From contig NZ_VMSG01000021.1 of assembly GCF_007713465.1 (NCBI RefSeq), positions 44,570 through 108,569 on the forward strand: 64,000 nt of DNA, in the 5' to 3' direction. This document shows positions 35,414-44,166 of this stretch, in pieces. Source of the DNA: Pseudomonas sp. H3(2019). Its GTDB lineage: Bacteria; Pseudomonadota; Gammaproteobacteria; Pseudomonadales; Pseudomonadaceae. Position 1 is the stretch's first letter. Each line of letters opens with the position of its first letter. A program made the position numbers and the translations under genes. The notes under the pieces were generated by a model, which did not search any database, was not told where the DNA came from, and saw only the letters and a program-made list of their open reading frames with translations.

Positions 35414-35879
35414 TCAAACCTCCAGTTTTGCTCTTGTTGTGTCGGAGCTTGAGTCCTGCCGCACCCTTATGAGGCGCTGTTGACCCGTGTTGGCCTTTCT
35501 TTGGGTCAAGCGGCGTAAGACATTAGCTATGAGTCTAGTAGGAGATAATCCACATAATGGAAAACTCACGTCTCACCAATCGGCCGAACGGGCTATAGCC
35601 CTTTTACGTTCGCGAAGCCCGTAACGGCCACTGGCGAACATCCATCACCGGATTCTTGCTATCCCACAGCCGACAGTGACTGATAGTGTTACCGCCGTGG
35701 CTGAGAACAATCACTTCGCTTTTCCCATAGCAAGGCCCGTACCACAGTTGCGGCTAAAGCGTTTCAGCCACGGGTCAATAGAAAAACTTATATATTTGCG
35801 ACATTTTATTCACCAATCAGCCTGGTGCGCCCCATCTTCTTGCACTGCATGGGAGTCCGCGCACCACAATGGAGCAAGC
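35414..35879. other. Divergent aapJ / estB intergenic region
   Basis: 466 bp with no gene recognised. The palindrome GGGCTATAGCCC at 35590-35601 is followed by TTTT. The aap promoter and the estB promoter must lie here; I could not assign either. An open frame in phase with estB runs back to 35676 but does not look like protein. Confidence 0.5.
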
Positions 35880-36536
35880 ATGACCGAGCCCTTGATTCTT
35901 CAGCCCAGCAAGCCTGTTGACGCCTGCGTTATATGGCTGCACGGCCTGGGCGCCGATCGTTACGATTTCTTGCCGGTGGCCGAAGCCCTGCAGGAAAGCC
36001 TGTTAACCACCCGCTTCGTTCTGCCCCAGGCGCCGACCCGCGCAGTGACCATTAACGGTGGTTACGAGATGCCAAGCTGGTACGACATCAAGGCCATGAA
36101 ACCCGCGCGGAGCATCAGTCACGAAGAGCTGGAGGTGTCAGCCCAAACCGTCATAACGCTGATCGAAGAGCAGCGAGCCAGCGGAATAGACGCCTCGCGG
36201 ATATTTCTTGCAGGGTTTTCCCAGGGCGGCGCCGTGGTGCTGCACAGCGCTTTCCTGAAATGGCAGGGACCGCTGGGTGGCGTACTTGCCCTCTCCACCT
36301 ATGCGCCGACGTTCAGCGATGAGCTGCAACTTTCTGCCAGCCAACAGCGGATTCCAGTGCTGTGCCTGCATGGCCAGTACGATGATGTCGTGCAGAACGC
36401 CATGGGACGCAGTGCGTACGAGCACTTGAAGACGCGAGGTGTCACCGCGACATGGCAGGAATACCCAATGGGTCACGAAGTGTTACCCGAAGAAATTCGT
36501 GATATTGGCGTCTGGCTCGCGGACCGCTTGCGCTAA
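35880..36536 (+). CDS. estB: Carboxylesterase
   Basis: 218-residue alpha/beta hydrolase closely resembling the structurally characterised P. fluorescens carboxylesterase II (from memory, MTEPLILQP start and same length). Catalytic triad: Ser114 in GFSQGG, Asp168 in GQYDDVV, His199 in MGHEV. The oxyanion loop is LHGLGAD. The ATG at 35880 has GGAGC 5 bp upstream. Hydrolyses short-chain esters in the cytoplasm; physiological substrate not known. Confidence 0.93.
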   Translation: MTEPLILQPSKPVDACVIWLHGLGADRYDFLPVAEALQESLLTTRFVLPQAPTRAVTINGGYEMPSWYDIKAMKPARSISHEELEVSAQTVITLIEEQRASGIDASRIFLAGFSQGGAVVLHSAFLKWQGPLGGVLALSTYAPTFSDELQLSASQQRIPVLCLHGQYDDVVQNAMGRSAYEHLKTRGVTATWQEYPMGHEVLPEEIRDIGVWLADRLR

Positions 36537-36632
36537 TACGGAAACTTCCTGTAGCTGTATGAGCAACACACTACGCCGCGCCCGTTTCTTGCATTACACT
36601 GGCCGGCGTACATTCCTTAACCAATTGATGAG

Positions 36633-38120
36633 ATGACCGTGCTCAAAGCACTCAAGAAAATGTTCGGTAAAAGCGAGGCTGAGCAGCTCGCGCCCAGCTC
36701 CAGCGCACCTTCCCACACACCCAGCAACCGCACCGACGGTCATCAGCCTGGCCGGACCGCAGCTGTCGCGGCACCGAAACAAAAGCCTGTGAACACTCCG
36801 GCCAGCGAGTCTGTTGCCGAACCTGTTACACAGCAACCGCGCAGCGAGACGCCAAAACCTGCGCAACCGCGCCGCGAACGCGCGCCGAAACCGCCCGTAG
36901 TCGCCTGGAAACTCGAAGACTTCGTCGTCGAACCCCAGGAAGGCAAAACCCGTTTCCATGATTTCAAACTGGCCCCGGAACTGATGCACGCCATCCAGGA
37001 CCTGGGTTTCCCGTACTGCACGCCGATCCAGGCGCAGGTATTGGGTTTCACCCTGGCCGGCAAAGACGCCATCGGTCGCGCCCAGACCGGCACCGGCAAA
37101 ACCGCCGCATTCCTGATCTCGATCATCACCCAGCTGCTGCAAACCCCGCCGCCGAAAGAGCGCTACATGGGCGAGCCGCGGGCGCTGATCATTGCACCGA
37201 CCCGTGAACTGGTGGTGCAGATCGCCAAGGACGCGGCCGACCTGACCAAGTACACCGGTCTCAACGTCATGACCTTCGTTGGCGGCATGGACTTCGACAA
37301 GCAACTCAAGCACCTCGAAGCCCGCCACTGCGACATCCTCGTGGCCACTCCGGGCCGCCTGCTGGACTTCAACCAGCGCGGTGATGTGCACCTGGACATG
37401 ATCGAAGTGATGGTGCTCGACGAAGCCGACCGGATGCTCGACATGGGTTTCATCCCACAAGTGCGTCAGATCATTCGCCAGACCCCACCGAAAAGCGAAC
37501 GTCAGACCCTGCTGTTCTCCGCCACCTTCACCGAAGACGTGATGAACCTGGCCAAGCAATGGACCACCGACCCGTCCATCGTTGAAATCGAATCCGAGAA
37601 CGTTGCCAGCGAAAACGTCGAACAGCACATCTACGCCGTTGCCGGCGCCGATAAATACAAACTGCTCTACAACCTGATCACCGACAACGGCTGGGAACGG
37701 GTGATGGTCTTCGCCAACCGCAAGGACGAAGTGCGGCGCATCGAAGAACGCCTGGTACGTGACGGCGTCAACGCGGCCCAACTGTCGGGTGACGTTCCGC
37801 AGCACAAGCGCATCAAGACCCTGGAAGGATTCCGCGAAGGCAAGATCCGCGTACTGGTGGCCACCGATGTCGCCGGTCGCGGGATTCACATCGACGGCAT
37901 CAGCCACGTGATCAACTTCACCCTGCCGGAAGTCCCGGACGACTACGTCCACCGCATTGGTCGTACCGGTCGAGCGGGTGCCGATGGCGTGTCCATCAGC
38001 TTTGCCGGTGAGGATGACTCCTACCAGCTACCGTCCATCGAGGCGTTGCTGGGTCGCAAGATCAGTTGCGAAACCCCACCGACGCATCTGTTGCGAGTGG
38101 TTGAACGCAAACGCCCTTAA
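36633..38120 (+). CDS. rhlB: DEAD-box ATP-dependent RNA helicase RhlB
   Basis: 495 residues. A Pro/Gln-rich disordered N-terminal extension (about 1-95) precedes the helicase core. Motifs in order: FHDFKLAPELMHAIQDLGFPYCTPIQAQ (Q motif), AQTGTGKTAAF (I), PTRELVVQ (Ia), TPGRLLDF (Ib), DEAD in VMVLDEADRMLDMG (II), SAT (III), DVAGRGIHI (V) and HRIGRTGRAG (VI). It unwinds RNA duplexes for degradation by RNase E/PNPase. It is not in an operon and ends in a clear terminator. Confidence 0.94.
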   Translation: MTVLKALKKMFGKSEAEQLAPSSSAPSHTPSNRTDGHQPGRTAAVAAPKQKPVNTPASESVAEPVTQQPRSETPKPAQPRRERAPKPPVVAWKLEDFVVEPQEGKTRFHDFKLAPELMHAIQDLGFPYCTPIQAQVLGFTLAGKDAIGRAQTGTGKTAAFLISIITQLLQTPPPKERYMGEPRALIIAPTRELVVQIAKDAADLTKYTGLNVMTFVGGMDFDKQLKHLEARHCDILVATPGRLLDFNQRGDVHLDMIEVMVLDEADRMLDMGFIPQVRQIIRQTPPKSERQTLLFSATFTEDVMNLAKQWTTDPSIVEIESENVASENVEQHIYAVAGADKYKLLYNLITDNGWERVMVFANRKDEVRRIEERLVRDGVNAAQLSGDVPQHKRIKTLEGFREGKIRVLVATDVAGRGIHIDGISHVINFTLPEVPDDYVHRIGRTGRAGADGVSISFAGEDDSYQLPSIEALLGRKISCETPPTHLLRVVERKRP

Positions 38121-38137
38121 GCACGCGTAGCAACGAC

Positions 38138-38170
38138 AAAGCGCAGCCGGAAACGGACTGCGCTTTTTTT
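38138..38170 (+). terminator. Rho-independent terminator of rhlB
   Basis: Stem AAAGCGCAG(CC)/(GA)CTGCGCTTT with a following T-run, 18 bp after the rhlB stop. It may also end the leftward moaCDE transcript. Confidence 0.88.
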
Positions 38171-38221
38171 ACGCCTGGATATTGCCAAGCGGAACAATAA
38201 GTCCATAACGGACAAATCAGT

Positions 38222-38671
38222 TTACTTCCAGCGATCAGCCGCCGCGTGATCGCTGTCGCGCCCTTCCACCCAACGCGGGCCGTCGCTGGTGTTTTCCTTC
38301 TTCCAGAACGGTGCACGAGTTTTCAGGTAGTCCATGACAAAGGCGCAGGCGTCGAATGCCGCCTGGCGATGGGCACTCGCCGCGCCGACAAAGACGATCG
38401 GTTCGCCCGGTTCCAATGCGCCGATGCGATGCAGCACTTCCAGTTTGAGCAACGGCCAGCGTTGCTCGGCCTCGACGACAATCTTGCCGAGGGCCTTTTC
38501 GGTCATGCCCGGGTAGTGTTCAAGAAACATCCCGGCGACATCGAGCCCGTCGTTGAAGTCGCGGACATAACCGACAAAACTCACCACCGCACCGACACCG
38601 ACATTCGCCGCGTGCATCGCATTGACTTCAGCGCCGGGGTCGAACGCCGTGGACTGCACGCGAATCGCCAT
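38222..38671 (-). CDS. moaE: Molybdopterin synthase large subunit
   Basis: 149 residues; with MoaD thiocarboxylate it inserts two sulfurs into cyclic pyranopterin monophosphate to make molybdopterin. GAVVSFVGYVRDFNDG, LEHYPGM and HRIGALEPGEPIVFVGAASAHRQAAF are family motifs, and the catalytic lysines lie in YLKTRAPFWKKE. Last of moaC-moaD-moaE, 3 bp after moaD. Confidence 0.95.
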   Translation of the reverse strand: MAIRVQSTAFDPGAEVNAMHAANVGVGAVVSFVGYVRDFNDGLDVAGMFLEHYPGMTEKALGKIVVEAEQRWPLLKLEVLHRIGALEPGEPIVFVGAASAHRQAAFDACAFVMDYLKTRAPFWKKENTSDGPRWVEGRDSDHAAADRWK

Positions 38672-38674
38672 GGA

Positions 38675-38917
38675 TCAGCCTCCGGTAACGGTGGGGAAAA
38701 ACGCCACTTCATCGCCGTCGACGAGCGGTTCGTCGAGCTGGCACAAGTCTTCATTGCGCGCGCACATCAGATTCTGCTCGCTCAGCACCTCGGCGCCCTC
38801 GCGTTGCGCCAACAGCAAACGCACATCGCCGACCGTGGCGAAATCGCCTTCGACACTCAACGAATCAACGCCCAGCGCCTCGCGGTAACGGGCAAAAAAC
38901 TTCACCGTCAATTTCAT
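38675..38917 (-). CDS. moaD: Molybdopterin synthase small subunit
   Basis: 80-residue ubiquitin-fold sulfur carrier ending in the required Gly-Gly (FFPTVTGG), which is thiocarboxylated by MoeB. Its ATG overlaps the moaC stop (ATGA), coupling the two. Confidence 0.94.
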   Translation of the reverse strand: MKLTVKFFARYREALGVDSLSVEGDFATVGDVRLLLAQREGAEVLSEQNLMCARNEDLCQLDEPLVDGDEVAFFPTVTGG

Positions 38918-39387
38918 TGATCAGCCACCTGATAATGCCCGCTCTTACCGCCGAGTTTCTCCAGCAGGCGCACGGTTTCGATCACCATGCCACGGTCCAC
39001 GGCCTTGCACATGTCGTAGATCGTCAGCGCGGCAACACTGGCCGCGGTCAGTGCTTCCATTTCCACCCCGGTCTGCCCGGACAGTTTGCAGCGGGCGACG
39101 ATGCGCACCGCATCGAGGCCTTCGGCACTCAGTTCGACCTTGACGCTGGTGAGCATCAACGGATGGCACAGCGGGATCAAATCAGAGGTTTTCTTCGCCG
39201 CCTGAATGCCGGCAATGCGCGCCACGGCAAACACGTCACCTTTGGGGTGACCGCCGCTGACAATCATCTGCAGGGTTTCAGGGAGCATACGCACAAGCGC
39301 TTCGGCCGTGGCTTCACGGAACGTCACGGCTTTGTCGGTGACGTCGACCATATTGGCGCGACCTTGGGAATCGAGATGAGTCAGCAC
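38914..39387 (-). CDS. moaC: Cyclic pyranopterin monophosphate synthase
   Basis: 157 residues from a GTG at 39387, preceded by AGGAG 7 bp away, which is preferred over the ATG at 39411. Second enzyme of molybdenum cofactor synthesis, acting after MoaA. Motifs: SGGHPKGDVFAVARIAGIQAAKKTSDLIPLCHPL, TGVEMEALTAASVAALTIYDMCKAVD and LLEKLGGKSG. No moaA or moaB is present nearby, so the pathway is split in this genome. Confidence 0.95.
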   Translation of the reverse strand: MLTHLDSQGRANMVDVTDKAVTFREATAEALVRMLPETLQMIVSGGHPKGDVFAVARIAGIQAAKKTSDLIPLCHPLMLTSVKVELSAEGLDAVRIVARCKLSGQTGVEMEALTAASVAALTIYDMCKAVDRGMVIETVRLLEKLGGKSGHYQVADQ

Positions 39388-39440
39388 AGCCTTACTCCTG
39401 ATCAGGAGCACCGATTGTAAACCCGCGGGTCAGAAAAAAG

Positions 39441-39534
39441 CAGCTTTAAGCGGCAAGCTACAAGCTACAAGCGGCAAGAGAGAAGTACTCCGTCCGCCTG
39501 TAACTTGCCGCTTACAGCTTAAATCTTGCAGCTG
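39441..39534. repeat. Palindromic repeat between moaC and phoH
   Basis: Inverted arms of the type AGCGGCAAGCTACAAGCT ... CTTGCCGCTTACAGCTT around a 35-40 bp centre, abutting the phoH stop. It belongs to the same family as the copy at 58924. Confidence 0.75.
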
Positions 39535-39537
39535 CTC

Positions 39538-40929
39538 TTAAAGATGAGATTCGGCGTATTCGGCCAGAATCGAACGTGGCACCCCTTGCAGGGTGATGTG
39601 TACACCGTTGGGGAAGTCCTTGAAGCGTTCAGTCAGGTAGGTCAGCCCGGAGCTGGTCGCGGACAGGTAAGGGGTGTCGATCTGCGCCAGGTTGCCCAGG
39701 CACACCACTTTGGAACCGGCGCCGGCACGGGTGATGATGGTTTTCATCTGGTGCGGCGTGAGGTTCTGGCATTCGTCGATCAGGATCAGGCTCTGCTGGA
39801 AGCTGCGGCCCCGAATGTAGTTGAGGGATTTGAACTGCAACGGCACTTTGCTGAGGATGTAGTCGACGCTGCCATGGGTGCTTTCATCATCCATGTGCAA
39901 GGCTTCGAGGTTATCGGTGATGGCGCCCAGCCAAGGCTCCATTTTTTCTGCTTCGGTGCCCGGCAGGAAACCGATCTCCTGGTCCAGCCCCTGCACGCTA
40001 CGGGTGGCGATGATGCGCCGGTAGCGTTTGCTGACCATGGTCTGCTCGATGGCCGCAGCCAGCGCCAGGATGGTTTTACCCGAACCCGCAGCACCCGACA
40101 GGTTGACCAGGTGAATGTCCGGGTCGAGCAAGGCGTACAGCGCCAGGCTCTGATAGATGTCGCGTGGTTTCAGGCCCCAGGCTTCCTGGTGCAACAGGGG
40201 TTCCTGATGCAGGTCGAGGATCAGCAGCTTATCGACCTGGATTTCCTTGATCCAGCCGACAAAGCCCTGTTCGTCGATGATGAACTCGTTGATATGCACG
40301 GCCGGCAGGTTGTCGATCAGTTGCACCTGGTGCCAGGTGCGGCCATGGTCCTGACGGGTTTCGACCTTGCTCACACGGTCCCAGAACGAGCCCGTCATGT
40401 TGTGATAGCCGTTGGGCAGCAACGACACGTCGTCAACCAACTGGTCAGTGCTGTAGTCCTCGGCCGCAATCCCGCAGGCCCGGGCCTTGAGGCGCATGTT
40501 GATGTCTTTGGTCACCAGCACCACACGCAGATCCTTGTCACGCGCGTGCAGGTCGATCAACTGGTTGATGATGATGTTGTCGTTCAGGTGTTCGGGCAGA
40601 ACGATGTTCGGCTCGGTACGCTTGCTCATCAGAATCGACAGCAAACCCTTGGGCCCGCTTTTTCCGCGCTGGATCGGTACACCCTGTTCAACGTCTTCGG
40701 GAGAGGCGTCGCCCAGTGTGTTGTCGATCAGCCGAATGGCCTGACGACATTCGGCCGCAACGCTGTGATGGCCACTCTTGAGCTTGTCCAGCTCTTCAAG
40801 GACGGTCATCGGGATGGCAACGTGGTGTTCTTCGAAGTTCAGGAGCGCGTTTGGATCGTGGATCAATACGTTGGTATCGAGTACATAAAGGATTGGCAGG
40901 TTGGAGGGGCTACGTCCGTGATCATCCAT
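39538..40929 (-). CDS. PIN-PhoH domain protein (PhoH2 type)
   Basis: 463 residues. An N-terminal PIN nuclease domain (about 14-150) starts ILYVLDTNVLIHDPNALLNF, with acidic residues VTKDINMRLKA downstream. A C-terminal PhoH ATPase domain (about 240-460) has Walker A GAAGSGKTILALAA and Walker B LILIDECQNLTPHQMKTIITRAG. PIN-PhoH fusions studied elsewhere unwind and cleave RNA; that activity is inferred here. It is a single gene with 349 bp of upstream DNA. Confidence 0.92.
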   Translation of the reverse strand: MDDHGRSPSNLPILYVLDTNVLIHDPNALLNFEEHHVAIPMTVLEELDKLKSGHHSVAAECRQAIRLIDNTLGDASPEDVEQGVPIQRGKSGPKGLLSILMSKRTEPNIVLPEHLNDNIIINQLIDLHARDKDLRVVLVTKDINMRLKARACGIAAEDYSTDQLVDDVSLLPNGYHNMTGSFWDRVSKVETRQDHGRTWHQVQLIDNLPAVHINEFIIDEQGFVGWIKEIQVDKLLILDLHQEPLLHQEAWGLKPRDIYQSLALYALLDPDIHLVNLSGAAGSGKTILALAAAIEQTMVSKRYRRIIATRSVQGLDQEIGFLPGTEAEKMEPWLGAITDNLEALHMDDESTHGSVDYILSKVPLQFKSLNYIRGRSFQQSLILIDECQNLTPHQMKTIITRAGAGSKVVCLGNLAQIDTPYLSATSSGLTYLTERFKDFPNGVHITLQGVPRSILAEYAESHL

Positions 40930-41278
40930 ACTCGGTCACCTTTGTGGGAGCCAGTCGACGCAATACCATGACAGTGCTGCGCCTCGAAGTGGCCACCGAA
41001 TTCACCTGTCGTACTCAAATGAACTGCACGACTGAAGTGAACTGCACACACGGGGTCTTGGAAGACGCCACCTGTGTTGCAGGTTTCGGCGGTCTGTCTT
41101 CGTAATACTCCAAAACCCATGACAGAAAAAAGCACTTTGACGCTTTTTTGAAGTTTATTTTTCAGAGTGACGAAAAGCCCTTGGCGCGCCGCGCCTGCAC
41201 CGTTAAAGTCGGAAGTCCGTCTGTATCGAAATTCCTCCTGAAATTCCCCCTGTCCCACTGTTTACTGGGTTCCGCGTT
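40930..41278. other. Intergenic region upstream of the PIN-PhoH gene
   Basis: 349 bp between two leftward genes. It should hold the PIN-PhoH promoter; an AT-rich stretch near 41128-41170 is the likeliest place. No gene or repeat was recognised. Confidence 0.45.
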
Positions 41279-42403
41279 TCAGCGAAAAGCCTCCTGACAA
41301 TCTTCCCAGCCGATACCGCTTTGCGCAGTGTGCGTCAACAGCCAGGGCATTGCCGTTTTCACCACGTCCTGTTTGACGTTGAAATTGATCACCCCGTGGC
41401 GCCACAACAGCATCAATGTCAGCACCCGCTGCGCGCTCTGCTCAGCCGTGAGCTGACGACTGCCGTCCGCAGGATCGATGTCCCACAGCGCAACCTGCAA
41501 CCCCTGAGCCTTGAAGAAACCCTGCGCATCGGCGCGACGCTGGCCATTCGGCGGGCGGAACAACGGCACGAAGTTTTCCGGAAGTTTGCTCTTCACCAGT
41601 TCGACGCTGCGAGTCACTGAATACTGCCAATCCTGCCAATGGCTGTGGGAGCGGAATTCCCAGCCCTGCACGCCGATGCATTGCTTTGAGTACAACGTTT
41701 GCAGCTCGGCCACCGAATGCTGTGCCAAGCGGTTCTGGATATCGCTGCCCAGTACAAAGAAGGTCCCGCTCAGGTTCGCCTTGCGCAGGTACTCGGCCAG
41801 CCACGCGGTGTTGTCCGGCGCGAGGTTGGCGGCGCTGTCGAAACTCAGCACAAACAGCCGATCGTTGAGCTCATCGCCGTTACGCTCGTAGTCGCCGAAC
41901 AGTTCGACTTCGCTGCTGGTCTGCGGAAACAGCGCGGCCTTGCGCAATTGCTCGTCCAGATAGCGCTCGTGAAAATGCCGGCTCGGCTCGGCCCAGCGGG
42001 CGTAATAGGAGTCTTCGCCGAGTTCGAACTTGGCGGCCTGCTCGCGCAGGGTGTCCATGTCTTCGACCAGAAAACAGAACGACGCATCCTGATCGCAGCT
42101 GCGCTGGGCAAAATTATAGTTGGCCAGCAAGCGCTGCCACATGCGTGCGCGCAGCGTGTTGATCGACTCGAGGTTGATCATGCGCAACCCCAGGCGCTGC
42201 TTTAAAGCAGCTTCATCCAGCGACTCACTGGCGAGCAAGGCCCGGGCGAAGGTGAGGATTTCCGCGCGTGAAGCGACATCGAACAGGGTCGGGTTGCCCA
42301 GTTGCTCTGGCCAGGTGCTGCGGTCCAGGGTGGCGAGGTCGTTGGGCGCGGCATAGGCACTTATGCTGAACAACCAGGCACAAAACAGTAAAGCGATACG
42401 CAA
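41279..42403 (-). CDS. Polysaccharide deacetylase-like (NodB) protein, degenerate active site
   Basis: 374 residues from a TTG at 42403, which has GGAGA 6-7 bp upstream; the resulting N-terminus (LRIALLFCAWLFSISAYAA) is a good signal peptide, whereas the ATG at 42436 spoils it. The C-terminal domain (about 180-370) has NodB strands, but the canonical metal motif TFDDG reads SFDSA (Asp189 kept, second Asp is Ser) and the HxxxH motif reads HSHWQ (253-257). FRPPNG at 282-287 (motif 3) is intact. It is probably secreted. Deacetylase activity is doubtful. Confidence 0.8.
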   Translation of the reverse strand: MRIALLFCAWLFSISAYAAPNDLATLDRSTWPEQLGNPTLFDVASRAEILTFARALLASESLDEAALKQRLGLRMINLESINTLRARMWQRLLANYNFAQRSCDQDASFCFLVEDMDTLREQAAKFELGEDSYYARWAEPSRHFHERYLDEQLRKAALFPQTSSEVELFGDYERNGDELNDRLFVLSFDSAANLAPDNTAWLAEYLRKANLSGTFFVLGSDIQNRLAQHSVAELQTLYSKQCIGVQGWEFRSHSHWQDWQYSVTRSVELVKSKLPENFVPLFRPPNGQRRADAQGFFKAQGLQVALWDIDPADGSRQLTAEQSAQRVLTLMLLWRHGVINFNVKQDVVKTAMPWLLTHTAQSGIGWEDCQEAFR

Positions 42404-42456
42404 AGGGATGTCTCCATAACAAAACCCGCGCGGCACTATAGCTGATCTCGTCTACA

Positions 42457-42490
42457 TGATCGTTCCCACGCGGGAGCGTGGGAACGATCA
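42457..42490. repeat. Dispersed 34-bp palindrome
   Basis: A perfect 14-bp stem TGATCGTTCCCACG/CGTGGGAACGATCA around a 6-nt loop. Sequences of this kind are scattered through fluorescens-group genomes. It lies between divergent genes. Confidence 0.75.
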
Positions 42491-42582
42491 AACGCCGAAC
42501 CGTCCAGCACCTATCGCCTCCATAGCTGGAGTCAAAGGGGACAACCCCCTAGAATCCCCGCACGATTAAAGGAGACGACTTC

Positions 42583-43362
42583 ATGCTGATGGTGATTTCC
42601 CCCGCCAAGACCCTCGATTACGAAACACCGCCGGCCACCCAGCGTTTCACTCAACCGCAATACCTGGACCATTCCCAGGAGCTGATCCTGCAACTGCGCG
42701 AGCTGAGCCCGGCACAGATCAGCGAGTTGATGCACGTTTCCGACAAGATCGGCGGCCTCAACGCTGCACGCTTCGGCAGCTGGACCCCGGCGTTCACGCC
42801 AGCCAACGCCAAGCAGGCGCTGCTGGCGTTCAAGGGTGACGTGTACACCGGCATGAATGCCCAGACCTTCAGCGAAGCCGATTTCGATTACGCCCAACAA
42901 CACTTGCGCATGCTCTCGGGCCTCTACGGCCTGCTGCGCCCGCTGGACCTGATGCAGCCGTATCGGCTGGAGATGGGCACCAAACTGGCCAATGCCCGCG
43001 GCAAGGATTTGTACGCCTTCTGGGACACGCAAATCAGCGAATGGTTGAACGAAGCCCTGGCCGGGCAAGGCGATGACGTGCTGCTCAACCTGGCCTCCAA
43101 CGAGTACTTCTCGGCGGTCAAACGCAGCGCCTTGAACGCCCGGATCATCAACACCGAGTTCAAGGACCTGAAGAACGGCCAGTACAAGATCATCAGCTTC
43201 TACGCGAAGAAAGCCCGCGGGATGATGAGCCGTTTCGTGATCCAGGAACGCATCAACGACCCGGCTGCGCTCAAGCAATTTGACGTGCAGGGTTACCGCT
43301 ACAGCGCCGAACAGTCGAAACCCGACAACCTGGTTTTCCTGCGCGACCACGCCCCCGAATAA
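42583..43362 (+). CDS. yaaA: Peroxide stress protein YaaA
   Basis: 259 residues beginning MLMVISPAKTLDYETPPATQRFTQPQYL; the ATG has AAAGGAGA upstream. The family lowers free iron during hydrogen peroxide stress and binds DNA in E. coli. Conserved features: FKGDVYTGMNAQTF, LSGLYGLLRPLDLMQPYRLEMGTKL and NLASNEYFSAV. It stands alone before the long algD upstream region. Confidence 0.95.
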   Translation: MLMVISPAKTLDYETPPATQRFTQPQYLDHSQELILQLRELSPAQISELMHVSDKIGGLNAARFGSWTPAFTPANAKQALLAFKGDVYTGMNAQTFSEADFDYAQQHLRMLSGLYGLLRPLDLMQPYRLEMGTKLANARGKDLYAFWDTQISEWLNEALAGQGDDVLLNLASNEYFSAVKRSALNARIINTEFKDLKNGQYKIISFYAKKARGMMSRFVIQERINDPAALKQFDVQGYRYSAEQSKPDNLVFLRDHAPE

Positions 43363-44166
43363 CGCATCACAATGGCGCACGGTATTGATCAATGTGCGTG
43401 CGCCGAAACGTGGTTTCCCCTACATCTCCCCCGCCCAATTCGTCATTATCTTGGCGACAAAAACACATCCTTTCCATTTATGAAATTTCTTTCACTCGAC
43501 AAGCGTGAATTTTTTCAGTAGTGGCACGCATTTTTTTCAAGCGTAGTGGCAAAAAACCATTCACGCTAATTAACTCCCCATAAATAAAGGCCGAAACGGT
43601 AAGTGCTATCAATATGAGAGCAGTGCCATCTTTTGCAATATTTCAGGAAATTTCAAAAATCGGGATAAGCCGCCATGAACTATCTGAAAATACACCGCTC
43701 ATACCACCGGTAACGATTATCTCTGAGCGTGTACGAGATAACTTACACAGAGTGTCGACCCTATCGCCAAGTTGTCATGTTCAACTTGGCTTTCAGGCCA
43801 CTTATTAGGAATAACAGGAGATAACGCACCATTACTATCCCCTACAAGGCAAAGGCTGCCCCCCCTGTAAACGTGCTCATCTGAGCACCTGAGCGCTTGA
43901 TATTGCTGGCTTTATACCGACTTTCAAGTACCTCCAGCCTTTTGCACCACGGTATTCAAAAGAAATGCCGGCCGCAGTTCAGGGCACGCCTTTACCCTCA
44001 GGCCAAGTTTCGCACACCTTGAGTGCACTTATTTAGACACTCGGAATTGAGCATGCCTGCACACGGTATTGTGGCGCCTGCCATCCACACTTCCGAGTGC
44101 ACTTCGACCGCTGAACACTATTAACTTCGCGCCTTTAACGGCGTGATAAATACAGAGGTAATTGCG
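43363..44166. other. Long algD upstream region
   Basis: 804 bp, AT-richer than the flanks, with no convincing gene. It contains the candidate AlgU promoter at 43677, a palindrome GTGCTCA-TC-TGAGCAC at 43873-43888, the dyad GGCAAAGGCTGCC near 43848, direct repeats of GAGTGCACTT at 44021 and 44095, and inverted CACTCGGAA/TTCCGAGTG at 44038 and 44091. An extended control region is expected because algD in Pseudomonas integrates AlgU, AlgR, AlgB and AmrZ inputs; specific sites for these could not be assigned. Confidence 0.6.
43677..43703 (+). promoter_or_regulatory. Candidate AlgU (sigma22) promoter of the alginate operon
   Basis: GAACTA, 16 bp, then TCATA: 5 of 6 with GAACTT and a fit to the loose TCnnA -10. 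Transcription would start near 43710, giving a leader of about 455 nt; the P. aeruginosa algD leader is also several hundred nt. Confidence 0.5.

Noticed and set aside
43436..43444. CAATTCGTC as an AlgR binding site
   Set aside because: Only 7 of 9 matches to CCGTTCGTC, expected by chance in a region this long.
43614..43808. 64-codon open frame in the algD upstream region
   Set aside because: No protein-like composition, no ribosome site, and it overlaps the candidate AlgU promoter and leader.
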